Origin: Paramecium sonneborni
Taxonomy: Eukaryota; Ciliophora; Oligohymenophorea; Peniculida; Parameciidae
Direction: 5' to 3'
DNA length: 64,000 nt
Assembly: GCA_905182985.1 (NCBI GenBank)
Contig: CAJJDN010000039.1
Span: 540,434 to 604,433 of the forward strand
Shown: one piece after another, positions 22,291 through 34,942 of the stretch
How positions within the stretch are numbered: position 1 is the first letter of the stretch
How the letters are laid out: the number at the start of each line of letters is the position of its first letter
Translations under genes and position numbers: made by a program
Notes under the pieces: model-generated
What the model was told of the DNA's origin: nothing
What the model saw: the letters and a program-made list of their open reading frames with translations, nothing else
Databases searched by the model: none

Positions 22291-23367
22291 ATGGAAGTTT
22301 TACAGAAAGAAGACAATCAATTCAGATATAAACTTATGAATGTATTCTTTCAATATATAAAAAATGCCTTATTCCTTCTCCTTATTGGTTATGAAGGAAT
22401 AAAACTGTTAAACATAGATCATGATTGTTAATTATCAGAAATAACCTACATAAGTACTTTGTATCATGGAGGAATAATTTTATTACTATTTAATGTTGTT
22501 TCAGCATGTTATATACTTTACTAGAAACATTTTGTAAGAATTGAATATTTCATTACTTATGGATTGAATGTATTAGTTTTTATGTGTATGTTATTATTTT
22601 CCTTACAATAATTGATTTAAGGGAAATGTAGTATAGGGTAATTATCAGTCAAGTATTACATAATACTCTCAATAATTACACAATTTGATGTATTACTAAT
22701 AATGATGTTCAAGCATGAATTTTCAAATAGGTAAACAAATATTTGTTCAAATACAGCTGTTGTTATATTATTACTAATAACTAAGATTGATAATGATTGT
22801 GCAATCAATGCCATTTCTTTAGAAATTCAACTTATATCTGCCAATATTTTAACATTACTCTTTTTCACTGTTCTAAATATAGCAATAAATCTATTTCCAA
22901 AATTAAGAGAATAACTTACAAATGCATTTAAATTTGTTTGTGTTTTAGTTTTATGTTTCCTTATTCTGAATTATTTATTAATAGTTTATTTTGTTCAATC
23001 AGTAAATCATATAATTCAATAATTTAGGGAGATATCAAAGAAAACTAACAATGTATGCCTCTTGATTTTATTACTAGAACCTATTGTTTTCTTGCTCCTG
23101 TGAATTTAATGGGAATGATACCAATTTTAGCATCTTTTAAATATGAAACAATTGATGATCAATAAGATGATATTTCTCAATTATAATAAGCAGAGATAAT
23201 ATCTCCATCTAGAGGGTTACCAATACAAAATTCACCTTCTCCTTTTTAATAGTCAAAATTATCTTTGAATAACAATACAACTCCTTATAAAATCCTTGTG
23301 AATAATAATCTACTATCTGCTGATGAATAATTTTTAATTGGGAAACATCAGCAGCAATAATAATGAT
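22291..23367 (+). CDS. Multi-pass (about 7TM) membrane protein
   Basis: MEVLQKEDNQFRYKLMNVFF leads into regularly spaced hydrophobic helices (NALFLLLIGYEGIKLLN, IILLLFNVVSACYILY, VLVFMCMLLFSLQQL, VVILLLITKIDND, ILTLLFFTVLNIAINLF, VCVLVLCFLILNYLLIVYF, YCFLAPVNLMGMIPILASF), seven in all. One 26-nt intron (gtaaatcatataattcaataatttag) lies near 23010. The C-terminal 85 residues are polar and Ser/Gln-rich, as in a cytosolic tail. Seven helices with a short N-terminus and a Ser-rich tail could mean a receptor, but no GPCR signature is seen. Stop TGA 23365-23367, 45 nt from the convergent neighbour. Confidence 0.7.
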
Positions 23368-23411
23368 TTAATAGATACTATTATTTATCAAATATAATAT
23401 GTAAAATTTGA

Positions 23412-24506
23412 TCAAGTTAACTTACATGCCATTTCCCTTTTAAATTCCATTAGTGATATAGTTCCATTTCCTGATTTATCGAATCTCATAAATAATAATG
23501 ATGCCTCTTATGGTAAAACCTTTACAGCACTATAAAAATTAAGAGCATTCATAAATTCATTCAATCCTATATTTCTGGATTAATTGGTATCCATCTTTTG
23601 ATATACTTCTTCAATGTTTATTCCTTCTTTTTGAAGTAAATCTCTTGAATTTTCAAATCTTTATTCATTTGCTTGATAAAATTTGATAAGGTCTTTTAAA
23701 ATGGGCGTTGCTTTTGGTCCAAGAGTATTAGAATACTTATAATTTCTTGATGTCTATCCATTAGGTAAGAATATCTTTTCAAAGTCTTATAATGACATTT
23801 TATTTTTTGCTTCTGAAAATCTATTGTAAACCAATAAGAGTTAGTTATAATTGACTTTGATATCTAAATCTTAGAGGCCTTAAAAAAATTCATCAAATAT
23901 GATATTTTAAGTTTTATTCTAATCAATAAACTAATGATAAATTAGATTAGGATTACTTAGAATAAGGAAGGAGCATGAAAATCTTAGGTAGCTACTAATT
24001 TTCTTTTGAGTTCTTCAATCTATCTCTCAGAATTTAATTATTCTAATAAAATACTAAAGAAAATAGTAATGGGATTCTTCTTATCTATAAACTGTATAAT
24101 AAGTTAAATTACTTTATCTAGTAGTGCTATTCAATTTATTATGTTTTCTTAAATTGAGTGGAGTTCTTTTATAAGTAAGATCAGAAGGAAAATCTAAATA
24201 TTCTATATCTGTGATCATTCCCTCTCCTCCATAATAATTTGAGAAGGGTCCTAGTGAAGGTTCCATAAAGCTATTTGTTGGTTGAGTTGCTTAATATGGA
24301 GGGTATGGTTATTCATAATATATTGGCATAGGTTATTCATACTAAGGTTATTAATGATAGGATTGTTATTAATAATATTGAGGTGGAGGTTATTAATAAT
24401 AAGGATATGACTGAGGTTCATAGTAATAATCATCCTATGGATATTATGGATAAGATGGCTCCTAATGTTTGAAGGCAGAGCGTGTATAGGGATTTTTTGA
24501 ATGCAT
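23412..24506 (-). CDS. EF-hand protein with Tyr/Pro/Gln-rich N-terminus
   Basis: Begins MHSKNPYTRSAFKHQEPSYP and runs through a low-complexity Y/P/Q segment (repeats such as YYEPQSYPYYQQPPPQYY). The rest looks like paired EF-hand modules: KNKMSLQDFEKIFLPNGQ (including the GPKATPILK linker), MDTNQSRNIGLNEFMNAL, and a good calcium loop RFDKSGNGTISLMEFKREM. A 26-nt intron (gtaatcctaatctaatttatcattag) and another near 24040 restore the frame. The layout, Pro/Tyr-rich tail before EF-hands, resembles penta-EF proteins (ALG-2, peflin, sorcin), which bind membranes and ESCRT partners in a Ca2+-dependent way, though repeat number and spacing differ. Stop TGA 23412-23414. Confidence 0.72.
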
Positions 24507-24585
24507 AATAACTGATAAATATATTTATATAAAACATAAATAATGGTGAATGAAAATTTAAATCTTATTTTTAGATAAAAATTAA

Positions 24586-25190
24586 ATGAAGGTATTAGAA
24601 ATACCCTATATCTAAATAGATCTACGTTGACGCATTCAGTGGAGAAGAAATCGTTTCAGATAGTTTCAATATGGAAGAAAAGTTTGAAGGTGCAATTGGT
24701 GAAGTCCAATCTTAAGATATTGTTAAAGGAGCACTTAATGTTGATGTTGGTATATAATCTCATTATTATAATCCTTAGGTGCTGGAGGACATTTTGGTGG
24801 TAAAAATGAAGATGAAGATGATGGAGGTGTTGATGATTAAGCTTAAAAAGTTAATAACATTATAGATGCCTTCAAATATGCTGAAACCTAATTTACTAAA
24901 GCTGATTATGTTACCTACTTTAAAGCTTATGCCAAAAAAGTTAAAGCTTATTTAGAAGCAAACAAACCAAATAGAGTAGCTCAATTCTAAAAGGGAGCTG
25001 GCGAATTCATTAAATGGGTTTCTGCTAATTTCAACGATCTCTAATTGTAAACTAAATCAATTTATCATCTAGCTACTGTCCTGAATCATACGATATGGAA
25101 AATCACATTGTCATTGGTTATTACAAAGAAGGATAAGCTTCTCCAGCTTTCGTTTACATTTTAGATGGATTAAAAGAAGTCAAAATGTGA
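24586..25190 (+). CDS. TCTP: Translationally controlled tumour protein (TCTP)
   Basis: Assembled from four exons: ATGAAG, a 28-nt intron from 24592, then IYVDAFSGEEIVSDSFNMEE, a 29-nt intron, GAGGHFGGKNEDEDDGGVDD, the helical hairpin FTKADYVTYFKAYAKKVKAYL, a 26-nt intron, and FYCPESYDMENHIVIGYY ... AFVYILDGLKEVKM-TGA. The start (MKIY-D-FSGEE-SDS), the acidic flexible loop and the hairpin all match TCTP, a highly conserved cytosolic protein that binds calcium, tubulin and translation factors. Length is typical. The first exon is only six coding bases. Stop 25188-25190. Confidence 0.92.
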
Positions 25191-25857
25191 TATAACATAA
25201 AAATACAATTATATCTGTTAATACAACAATTAATAATAGAGCTATCTCTTCTAGTATCAGGTCTAATTATTTGAAATCTATTCTTTTTTTTCTTATTTTT
25301 GTAAATTCTAGTAATAAATTTTAGTTATTACAGATTGCTTGATATAAATTATGATTGAATTTAACCTGATTACATTAAGTATTAATATGTTAATATTAAT
25401 TAAATGAATAATTATTTTGTCTTTTAGTGTAAAGTTAGTGATTTAATTTAATTATTTGAATTTGAAATATTGCATCTTTGCCTAAAAATACAATATTTTA
25501 ATTTTTTGTTAAACTTCTCACATTTATAATGTGCATCTATAGATTCCCTTTAAGTTTTTCGAATACTGATTTCATGAAATTTAAATTTAATATTTTAAAA
25601 TTTTATACTTCTACTATTATCTATTTACATTCAAAGTCATTTTTCTGCTTGCATCTAATCAGATTTAAATATAAAAAATTATAAAATTAACCAGATCAGC
25701 CATTCTTTATTAGAAAAATTATAAATTTTTGCCTATATTTAATAACCAGATTAAAAATTCGTAAGTTATGAAAAAAAAATTACATTTTAAAAATTGAATA
25801 TTATAGAAATTTTAATAACAAATATGATAAAGAATCAAAAAAAGATTAAGATGTCGA
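25191..25857. other. Intergenic region between convergent genes
   Basis: About 670 nt of A+T-rich DNA between convergent stop codons; unexpectedly long since no promoter is needed here. No ORF, repeat or RNA gene recognised. Confidence 0.55.
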
Positions 25858-28800
25858 TCACAATTTAACCCATTTAGCTAAAATAAATAACAAAGCATCA
25901 ATCATGATAGGTTTTTACAAGCAATCATGAAAGGCCAATTTCTTTATAGCCATTTTACTATCTTCATCTTAAAATCCAATCAATCCAATTAGTCTTGTAT
26001 CTTTTTAATATTCTGAAAGCACAGACTTTATGTTAGCACAATCAGAACTTAATTAATCATTTACAAACTCAACTCCAACAAATACAATATGATATCCTTT
26101 ACAACAAGTTTTAAATTGTGAAAATTATTTCTTTAGTTAGTCTACAATATGCATTCTTTACATTGTATAAATATATGGAATTTTGAGGTTACTTAGTTAA
26201 TGTGATATAGCATATAAATCAAAATCATTCTATTCACAGATCAAAATTTTTGGACACTAAAATAAAATTAATTTATTTACTTAACATTTGTAAATGAATT
26301 ATTATTATTTAATTCTTTCCATTTTTTCAAAACAATCTAATAATTCATTTGGACCTAAATTTACTGATGATAATCTCATTGAAGAGTATACAGATGAACG
26401 ACCTCCAAAAGTAAGTAATGAATCTCTTTATTGTGATACATGTGATACTTATGGACTTAGTCTTGATTATATTATACTAACAGATATTTTTCTTGCTTTT
26501 GGTTCTTTAACACGTATGATAGTTTCAAGAAATTAAGAAGGCTTTTGTTACTTTTCTATTTTCTCGATTTTTTCATTTATTTAAAGTGATGATTTACTAG
26601 ACAATATTTCACCATCAAATTCTGCTTTATTCATTTCATCCTTTGAGTCTTATGATGAGGAACTCTATTATGAATCATCTTATTCAGAGATTTAAGAAAC
26701 AGAGTAAGATTTTATAGGTTATTGATTATCAGATTATTCAGACTATCCAAATTATGGTAATTAAGGATCAATTTTACCTGATATGGTTTCTTCTTAAGAT
26801 TCTCTTTTCATTTTTTTTAATTTTTCTTATACTTATATTCTACTTATTTCTGTTAATCTTTATGACTAATGTCTTTTAAATTAGCTACTTTAACCAAATA
26901 CTTAATGATATTAAGATTTATTAGCAACTAATGCAGATTATCTTTTTTATGTTAGTTATTTATTAAAATTAGGATTTTCATTCTTAATCAACAAAATAAA
27001 ATAAAACTAAGTACCATCCTCAGTTTTTATGGAATTAAATTCAAAAGGCATAATAGCTACAGCTAAAGATATATAAAATGCTGTTATGATAGAAAAAGAA
27101 TATTATTTTGATGTTGCAACAATATCTATTACTTATTTACTAACTAAAGTCTATTGTTTTAAATGTTTTAATGTTTATTCAACATCATCTAAAATCCCTT
27201 CATTTATACTTTAAGCCATAACTTTTATAATTATTTCAATATGATCAGCTAACAAAGGTGATTTTTAACATGAAATTTCTATGCTTCCATTAATTGTAAC
27301 TTAGATAGATTTTACTTAAATTTGATTATATTATTACTTAACAAATTCAACAATATTTATCTAACTCTATTAGGATCAGTTCGTAAAAACATTGGAACAT
27401 TTTGTTTAATGTGTAATTATATATTAAGTCCTCTAAATAATGCTTAAGCTTTAATGATGTTTAAACAATCTGAAACAAATTCTCTTGTGTGAATATCCAT
27501 TAAACTACGATCTAATTTAAATTTTTTATGTAAAGTAACATAATCCTAAATGTCATTTGCAGTACTTATCAATAATTTACATCCTGCTAATGCTGGATCT
27601 ATATATTTAGTTTATAAATCTTAATTAACTTCTTTCTATTTTACAATAATATAAAATTATTACTTAGACCAATTCTAACATTGATAGAGTACAATTTAAT
27701 GGTTCTTTGATCTTTTATGAAATAGTTTGAATTATTTCATCACTATTTTTTAAACATTATTATAATTATAGAATAAATGGTTCTTCAGTTAAATCATTTA
27801 TGTATAATATTATCTAAGGTTTGTTTTAGATAATTACAGGATTTAAAATTACTTAGGTATAAAGTTTATCTTAAATAGTTTTTTTTAAATTACCTTTTCG
27901 TAAATATATTTTTAATGAAAAATCTAAAGCAAAATTTGTTAAATTAAATTTTATATGAGAAAAAGCAAGCAAATGTTCTATTAAGGTTTGTACTTACATT
28001 TTTCTGCAAAAAAATTGAATTTCTTTTTTTTCATCAGTTTAAAAATTTTCAAATGAAATGTTCTATGTTCAAATACATTAATATATTAATACTCAAGAGT
28101 TTAAGTGAATTTGATAAAATGACTGATATCTTTGCTTCTATGAAAACTAGGTAATATGGTACATGATTCTTCTTAAAGTAAACCAAAATCATATAATTCA
28201 AGTTGAGTCAATTCTGGATTTAATAATTCATTATTGATTAAAACAATATGTGACATAAATGAATTAATAATTCTTATAGGTTACTAAGGATTTTCAAAAA
28301 TGTATATTCCACATTAAAAGTTAATTAATAGCAATTCATACTGTTCTTCTAACTATTTTAAGTTATTGAGATTTTCAAATTCATCATTTGGTTAATCCTA
28401 AATGTTATTTTTTTTTATTTAAGGTTCAGTCATTTCTCTTTAAGTATTTGTAAGAATAGCTCTTTAGGTAAGTAAAGGAGTTAAATTTTTAGAAACGAAT
28501 GCTTCATTTGAATGTTAAGTTTGATATAAATAATAGATCAGTAAAGATTAGATTGTTGCATGTCCAAAAATAATCCTTACAGATCCAATAACTTCTATAT
28601 TATTAGTAAAAGCAGGAAATCTATAGTTAATAATTTTATTAATGATACCTGAAGAGAGAATAAAAGAGAGAAAAAATAATTATAAGAGTTCTACAGAATT
28701 AGGATTCAATTGCAATTAAAAATAGTATCATAATTCCATAAATTTCAAAAGTATAACTTCTTTGATCATACTCACTTGTAAAATGTATGTCATAATTAGT

Positions 28801-28951
28801 TTCACACCATAAAATAATTAGACTGAAATATTTAAGTAATGTGATTATATTAATTAATAAAGTAGTTTCTCTCTTCAACTTACTCATTGCTAAATGAAAA
28901 GCAATTATTAAAAATACTTAGATCTAGGTGAATTATTTATATAATTACCAT
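25858..28951 (-). CDS. Hybrid histidine-kinase-like protein, catalytically degenerate (copy 1)
   Basis: Roughly 1000 residues. ATG 28949-28951 is followed at once by a 25-nt intron (28924-28948), then IQVFLIIAFHLAMSKLKRE and several membrane helices, a linker, a HisKA-like helix TISQKIKEPLNCTLSMLE, the X-region ALAGCKLLISTANDI, an HATPase-type block DPNRVRQILLNLL, a Ser/Gln-rich linker, and a receiver-like domain (PKILICEQNDF ... LQKPIMIDALLFILAKWVKL-TGA). The H-box His is Gln (codon 27715-27717, TAA), the second N-box Asn is Lys, no DxGxG G1 box follows, and the receiver strand reads HIVFVGVEF with no phospho-Asp. So the fold survives but not the chemistry. Its tandem paralogue is at 29173-33010. 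Confidence 0.82.
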
Positions 28952-29172
28952 TATGCGATAGATGAAAATTAATTTTTATCCCTCTATCTCATAATTTAAA
29001 GCTTCGGTAATGGTTAATACAATATCGAAACATTAATATAAGGATACAATGGTCATTGTTGATTTCCATAAAATAAAGTGCTAATATGTTCCAGTGTTTA
29101 ACTTAAAATAATTTGATAGCATGAGCATATATATATATATATTACTATATAATTTATTTATTAATTTAACAA

Positions 29173-32100
29173 TCATAATTTGACCCACTTTGCTAATATA
29201 AACAATAAAGCATCTATCATTAAAGGTTTTGATAGGAAATCATGAAATGGAAGCTTCTTTATTGCCATTCTATTTTCATCATCATGAAATTCTATTAATC
29301 CAATAATTCTAGCATCCTTTTTGAATTGAGAGTTGATATTTTTAATCAAGTTGCATTGTTCACCTAATTCTTCATCTACAAACTCTACACTTATCAATAT
29401 TAATTAATATCCTTTACAACATGACTTTTCTACCTCATAAGCCGTTTTTAATTTTTCATGTATTTAAGTTCTTTACATAGTGTAATCATAATTCATTCCA
29501 ATATTCCCTAATTGATGGGATACAGCATATAAATCAAAATCATTTTATTCACAAATTAGAATTCTTGGACACTTTTAATTAACTTAATATCAATACTTAG
29601 CATTTTTATGTATATTTTTATTGTTTAATTCTTTCCATCTTTTCAAAACAATCAATTAAATCATTTGGTTACATAATACTGGATGAATATCTCATAGATG
29701 AAAATATGCTTGATCTACCTCCAAAGGTTAAAATTGAATCCTTAAGACCTGGTGTAACATTATTATTGTATGTATATGCTATTGATTATTACATTACTAC
29801 TAAAGGAGAACCATTTTCATTGATCTCTCCACTTTCATTTGTTTATTTATATAAAAATTAATCCAATTGAACTCCAACATCTAAACTATTATGGGAACTT
29901 TCATTTTCATCCTTCGATTCCTTTGATTCCTACTCTGAAACTATAGATATATCTGATTTAGAATGAGAAATCATCTATTTAATCTTTTTGCTTTGATCCT
30001 AAGATTTTATTGTTTTAAAAGTAGGTAAGAAATCAACATCAATATCCCCTTATGATGTTCTTGGTACTATGAAACGAGATTAATTTTATTAGCCAAAGGA
30101 TGTAGATAACTTAAAGGCAGATTCTTTTCTTTAAGATTAAGTGACCATAACTTAAGATTAAGATTATGATTTTTGTTATTATTGTTACGATTACTGTTTA
30201 ATTTTCTATTTTTCTAATTATCCTTGAATTGATATACTTGCTTTATCTAGCAAGCTTTATTATGAAGATTAATGCCTTCGAAATCCTTAATCAATTTAAA
30301 ATGATTATTTAAAGCTTTATTATTGAATACTTAAAGCAGATTATCTTTTGAAATTTAATTGTTATGAAAAATTTGGATTTTTATTTTGAATTTAAATAAT
30401 AAAACAAAACTCTTCTTGATTTAGATTTTTTTCATAATGATATTCAAATGGAATTGTTGAAATACTTAAAGATAAACAAAATGCTATTAAAATTGATTGA
30501 CTATATTTTCTGCCAGCATTTGCTAAATCTATCATAGTTGATGTAAACAAGTTTTGGGATTTAAAAAATCTCACTGTCTTATCAATTGTTTTTAAAACAG
30601 ATTAATTGATTTCTAATGCTTATACTTTAATAGTAAGTTCAATATGATCCTACATTAACGTAGATTTGGTTGCTGATACAACAATAGTTCCATTTATAGT
30701 TGCCTGAATTGAACTTACTAAAAGATTTAATAAAATCTATCTCAATCTGTTTGGATCAGTTCTAAAGAATGCAGGCACATTATGTCTAACATTAACTTGT
30801 ATTTACAATCCTCTAAATAAAGCTTATGATTTTATAATATTTATTGAATCAGTTATAAATTCCCTAATATATTTTTGTTTTTAAAATATACCTTATATGA
30901 ACATCCATTTAACATAATTCTAATTTACCTTTTTTTCTTATTGTTACATAATCAAGAATATCATTTGCTGTGCTTATTAATAATTTACAACCTGCAAGTG
31001 CTGGATTTAGATACTTTTCCTAAATTTCAAATGGTACAGAATGCTAATTTGAAATTAAATAATTTACAATAGTTATTTCCAACATTGATATTGTACAATT
31101 TAAAGGCTATTTAATTTTCTAAGATATATCAGATACTAATAAATCACTATTTTAATTAAACTAATTTAATTATGTCATGAATGGTTCATCTGAAAGATCT
31201 GATACAAATAAGATTAATTAGGGACGATGTCTTTATAATATTGGGGAAAGAACAACACATGTATAAAGATTATCTTATTTTTTATTATTAAATACAAATT
31301 ACCTTTTTTAAGATATATTTTCAGTGAGAAATCTATTAAATTTTAACATTAATTGAATTTAAAATGTTGAAATGGTAACAAATGTTCAATTAAAGTTTTC
31401 ATTTTCATGGACTTATGAAAAAATTGAACTTCTTTTAATCCTATATTTCCATTTTCATAATTTATACTCTAAGCACAATAATAATAAAATATATTCTTAC
31501 TCAAGAGTTTGCATAAATTTTACAAAATTTCCTATATCCTTACTTCTATGAAACTTTGGTAAAATAGTTAAATTATCTTCAAAAGCTATCCCAAAATCAT
31601 ATATTTCATAATTTAAAAATTCATCACTTAATTAATCATCCTTTAATACTAAATGGGACATATATGGATTTATAGATTTAACTGAACTCTATAAATTATC
31701 TAAAATAAATATTCCTATTTATATATTATTTAACACATTTTCATAAAATTAATCTAAGTTTTACCTCTCTGTATCTAATCTATTTTCTTCAGATTCTACT
31801 ACTTCATTTTCTTTAATTTGATTCTTTAATCTTTATTTAAACTCAAAATCTTATTGATTTATATAAGTAGATAGTCTCAATTATTAATTCATCTAAAATT
31901 ATCTATTACTTTGGATTGGAACATAATTTTTAGATTGCTGACCCAGTAAAACAAGTTAATTATTTAATTTCTTCTTTTGTTATGGTAATGACAATAAAAA
32001 TATTTAAAAGGCTACATGAATTAAAACTATCCTAATTGAAGAAAGAATATCAAATTTATTTTAGAATAGCTAGATTCTAAAATTCAATAATTCATTTATA

Positions 32101-33010
32101 CCGAAAAAGAGAGTAGAATAACGAAAATAATAGAGATATTGTTTAACAAACTTAAGATTCTTGCAATATCACCAATGCAAATAACAGGGTATAAATTTCA
32201 GCCGTATAACTTGTATAGGGTTTCTTCTATTCATAAAATAAATAATAGTCAGTTTCAGTCCAGCAAATAAAAAGTGAAATAAAATATAGAAATGTAGCAA
32301 CATTCAGAAAACCATTTCTTAATTTTCTTAAACAGTGAAAAATCAACCAAAATATTATTAATAATCCTGCTTAAACCTATAATTTATATGCTATTTTATA
32401 CAATAATTCTTGCAATCAAAATTCTTCTTGTTCCATCAACATTATATATACATGCATCTATTATTGTGATAATCATATCAAAAAGTTGATAAATAGAAAT
32501 TATATTTGTTACTTTTGCGTGATGATGAATATTTGTATACGGCTATGAGTAGATGTAAAAATAACCCTTAAGATTATCTATCATAAGATTACGAGATTTA
32601 TATAAATTATTTTAATTGATGAGAGATTAATTAATATCAGATGATAACTGAGTCAATTCACATAAATTTATTCTTAATATTATTGACTTTGTCATAAACA
32701 AGTCATTTATAATATTATCATTTAGAAAGCAAACTTTAAATAACTATAAACTTTCAAGAAATCCTTTATTTTAAAAGTAAAGAATTAAATATTTTATCTG
32801 TTTTTGTAAATCAAAATTATTATACTTGCAAATAAAACATATCTAAATTTTTATTATTTTTATGAAATAAAAACCATATAACTTTTATATTATTTAATCC
32901 TGATTAGCCTAAGCATAAATAAGAGTAAATTTCTAATTTAGATTTTTCAAAATTTTGATATTTTTATTTTTATTAGAAAATTTACTAATAGGTAAAATTC
33001 TTAAATTCAT
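29173..33010 (-). CDS. Hybrid histidine-kinase-like protein, catalytically degenerate (copy 2)
   Basis: Tandem paralogue of the gene at 25858-28951. The shared part has membrane helices (FLYFISLFICWTETDYYLF), the HisKA-like helix DISQKIKQPLNCTISMLE, ALAGCKLLISTANDILDYV, DPNRLRQILLNLLVSSIQ, and a receiver ending LSKPLMIDALLFILAKWVKL. The same key residues are lost: the H-box His is Gln (TAG codon 31119-31121), the N-box Asn is Ser, the G1 box is absent, and the receiver strand reads LILISVEF. A 25-nt intron near 32375 joins this to an N-terminal extension of about 200 residues (from MNLRILPISKF) that copy 1 lacks; a start at an internal Met cannot be excluded. Stop TGA 29173-29175. Confidence 0.78.
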
Positions 33011-33450
33011 AAATATCAATGATTGTTATTTATAGCTTGTACATTATTTTTGAATAATCCATGTTGATAATTTATTTTTTTATTATCAGAAATTTAATTT
33101 ATAATATATCTAAATCAATACTTGGTAAATAATATTACATCTTATACAATATTATGTTATTAAAATAGAAAAATAGATAAATCATAAGTTATTTTATTTT
33201 AGTATAAAATTTGTTCTTTTATACTATTTAAATTATAAATCTGTATGTAGAAATATAAAATAAATTGTTTTTGAAACAAAATAAGTTTAGACTATTAAAT
33301 AACAAATATAAATAGTTAAAATTGAATTTAGATTTTTGATAAAAAAATGCGTCATAAAAAATAAATAAGCTCTTAAGAAGTGATATTGAGGCTAAGTTTT
33401 TATGTGAATTTCTGGGCATTTATATTTGTCAATATTTTAATTATTTTGTC
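33011..33450. other. Intergenic region between divergent genes
   Basis: About 440 nt, very A+T-rich, holding both promoters. Short minus-strand frames here (e.g. 33228-33419) have no supporting motif. Confidence 0.55.
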
Positions 33451-34399
33451 ATGGATACTCAATTTTTTACAAGCAGTACAAGGTAAGATATGAATTAATA
33501 TGATTAGTATGAGTTCATCATCTTCTTCAAGTTCAAGGAAAGGATCTTAAGAATGTTTTAGTGATTTTGGAATAGATAAAAAATCTAGGAGAAGTAAAAA
33601 AAGTGCAAATCGAAGTTGCTCCTTTGCTTTAGGTTCTGTGACAGAAGTGTCAGAGGATATTGAAGATTATTTAGTATGAAATGTTATAATTTTATTTTAG
33701 ATGAGTCGTTTACCACACATCTAGATGCTAAATGATAATAATGAATTTAGAGAAAGAATTCCTCCAAGATTGAAAAGAACAGAAAAATACTAAAAAAGAA
33801 GGGCATCTTTAAGTCCTCATGGAACAAATGGATTAGCAAAGGTGGAAGAAGTAATTGGAGAAGATGATGAATTAAAAAACAAATGCATATTTAAACTTGG
33901 TTTAATGTTAGATAAAGATGAGTTTAATGATAAAAGAAGGAGATTCTTATAATCTAAGGAAAGAATAAATGTTGAAAAAGCAACAACAACTAATTTAACT
34001 ATTTTAGAAGATGCTTAAGAAAATGTCAAAGAATTGCAATAACATGTCATTAGTCCTTCTTATAAACTAAAAGTTGATGAAGTTGATTTTGAATAAGAAA
34101 AGAAATAATGGCAACCTTAAGAAATTATAGAAGTTATAGAAGAAGAAAAACCAGATAATGTAGTAAATATTAAAGAAAAGGAAATGTTTTAAAAAAGTAT
34201 AATCTCTAAAAATATTATAGTTAAAAAGATTTTACATGAAGAAAGAGATTTCTTAAAGAGAATTTTAAAAGGGGAATTAATTTAATAAGAAGATATATTA
34301 AAAAAATAATAATTCCAATCTGAGGTAGGAGAAACAAATTGGAATTAATTAATTTAAGAAGCAGAAGAATAAGTAAATAGTGATGAAGATTAATAATGA
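33451..34399 (+). CDS. Charged hypothetical protein (Ser-rich N-terminus, acidic coiled C-terminus)
   Basis: Exon 1 MDTQFFTSSTR, a 25-nt intron, then a Ser-rich block (MSSSSSSSSRKGSQECFSDF), a 27-nt intron (gtatgaaatg...attttag), and a long charged exon to TGA at 34397-34399. The middle is basic (RIPPRLKRTEKYQKRRASL), the C-terminal half acidic and Gln/Glu-rich with helical propensity (LHEERDFLKRILKGELIQQ). The phosphorylation-prone SSxS and RRxSL motifs suggest a kinase target (inference). No family recognised. Confidence 0.66.
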
Positions 34400-34942
34400 A
34401 TTTTTAATTAGTTATATATTCCTATTTGAGCAATATTTATAGTTCAATTTAAGCTATTATTTCATTTTTTAAATAAATATATAATCTTCTTTGAAATTTA
34501 ATTTAAAATTGTTATTAGGAAATCTATATTCTTTTCTGATAATATAAACCATATTATGAATTATGAAATCTAAAATTTACTCTCTATAAAAAAATTGAAT
34601 GACAATGAAGAATAAGTTAAACATCATTTTTTAATTTACATTATTGTGTCCTCACTATAATTTTCAATAAATTTAATAATAATTTAATCCAATTTTAAAA
34701 GGCAGACTTAACAATCAAATCTTAACTTATAAAATAAAAACATTTTTTTTGTTTAAATGATTTAGTAATCTCATTTATACTTTTATTTATTTATATTTAA
34801 AATGATTGACTTATATATTGATAAATTTATTTATTAATAATTTGATGTGATACAAAAACTTAAAATATATAATAATCCATTATTGAATTATAAAATATAT
34901 CAATTATAAAGTAAAAATTATAATAGAATATTTTGTGAACAA
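34400..34942. other. Intergenic region between convergent genes
   Basis: About 540 nt of A+T-rich DNA between convergent stops; no gene, repeat or RNA structure recognised. Confidence 0.55.

Noticed and set aside
25858..33010. Recent horizontal transfer of bacterial two-component genes
   Set aside because: The genes have host-type 23-25-nt introns, host-like A+T content and reassigned Gln codons; hybrid histidine kinases are native to ciliates.
33228..33419. 63-codon minus-strand ORF
   Set aside because: No motif, low-complexity composition, not continuous with the neighbouring histidine-kinase-like gene.
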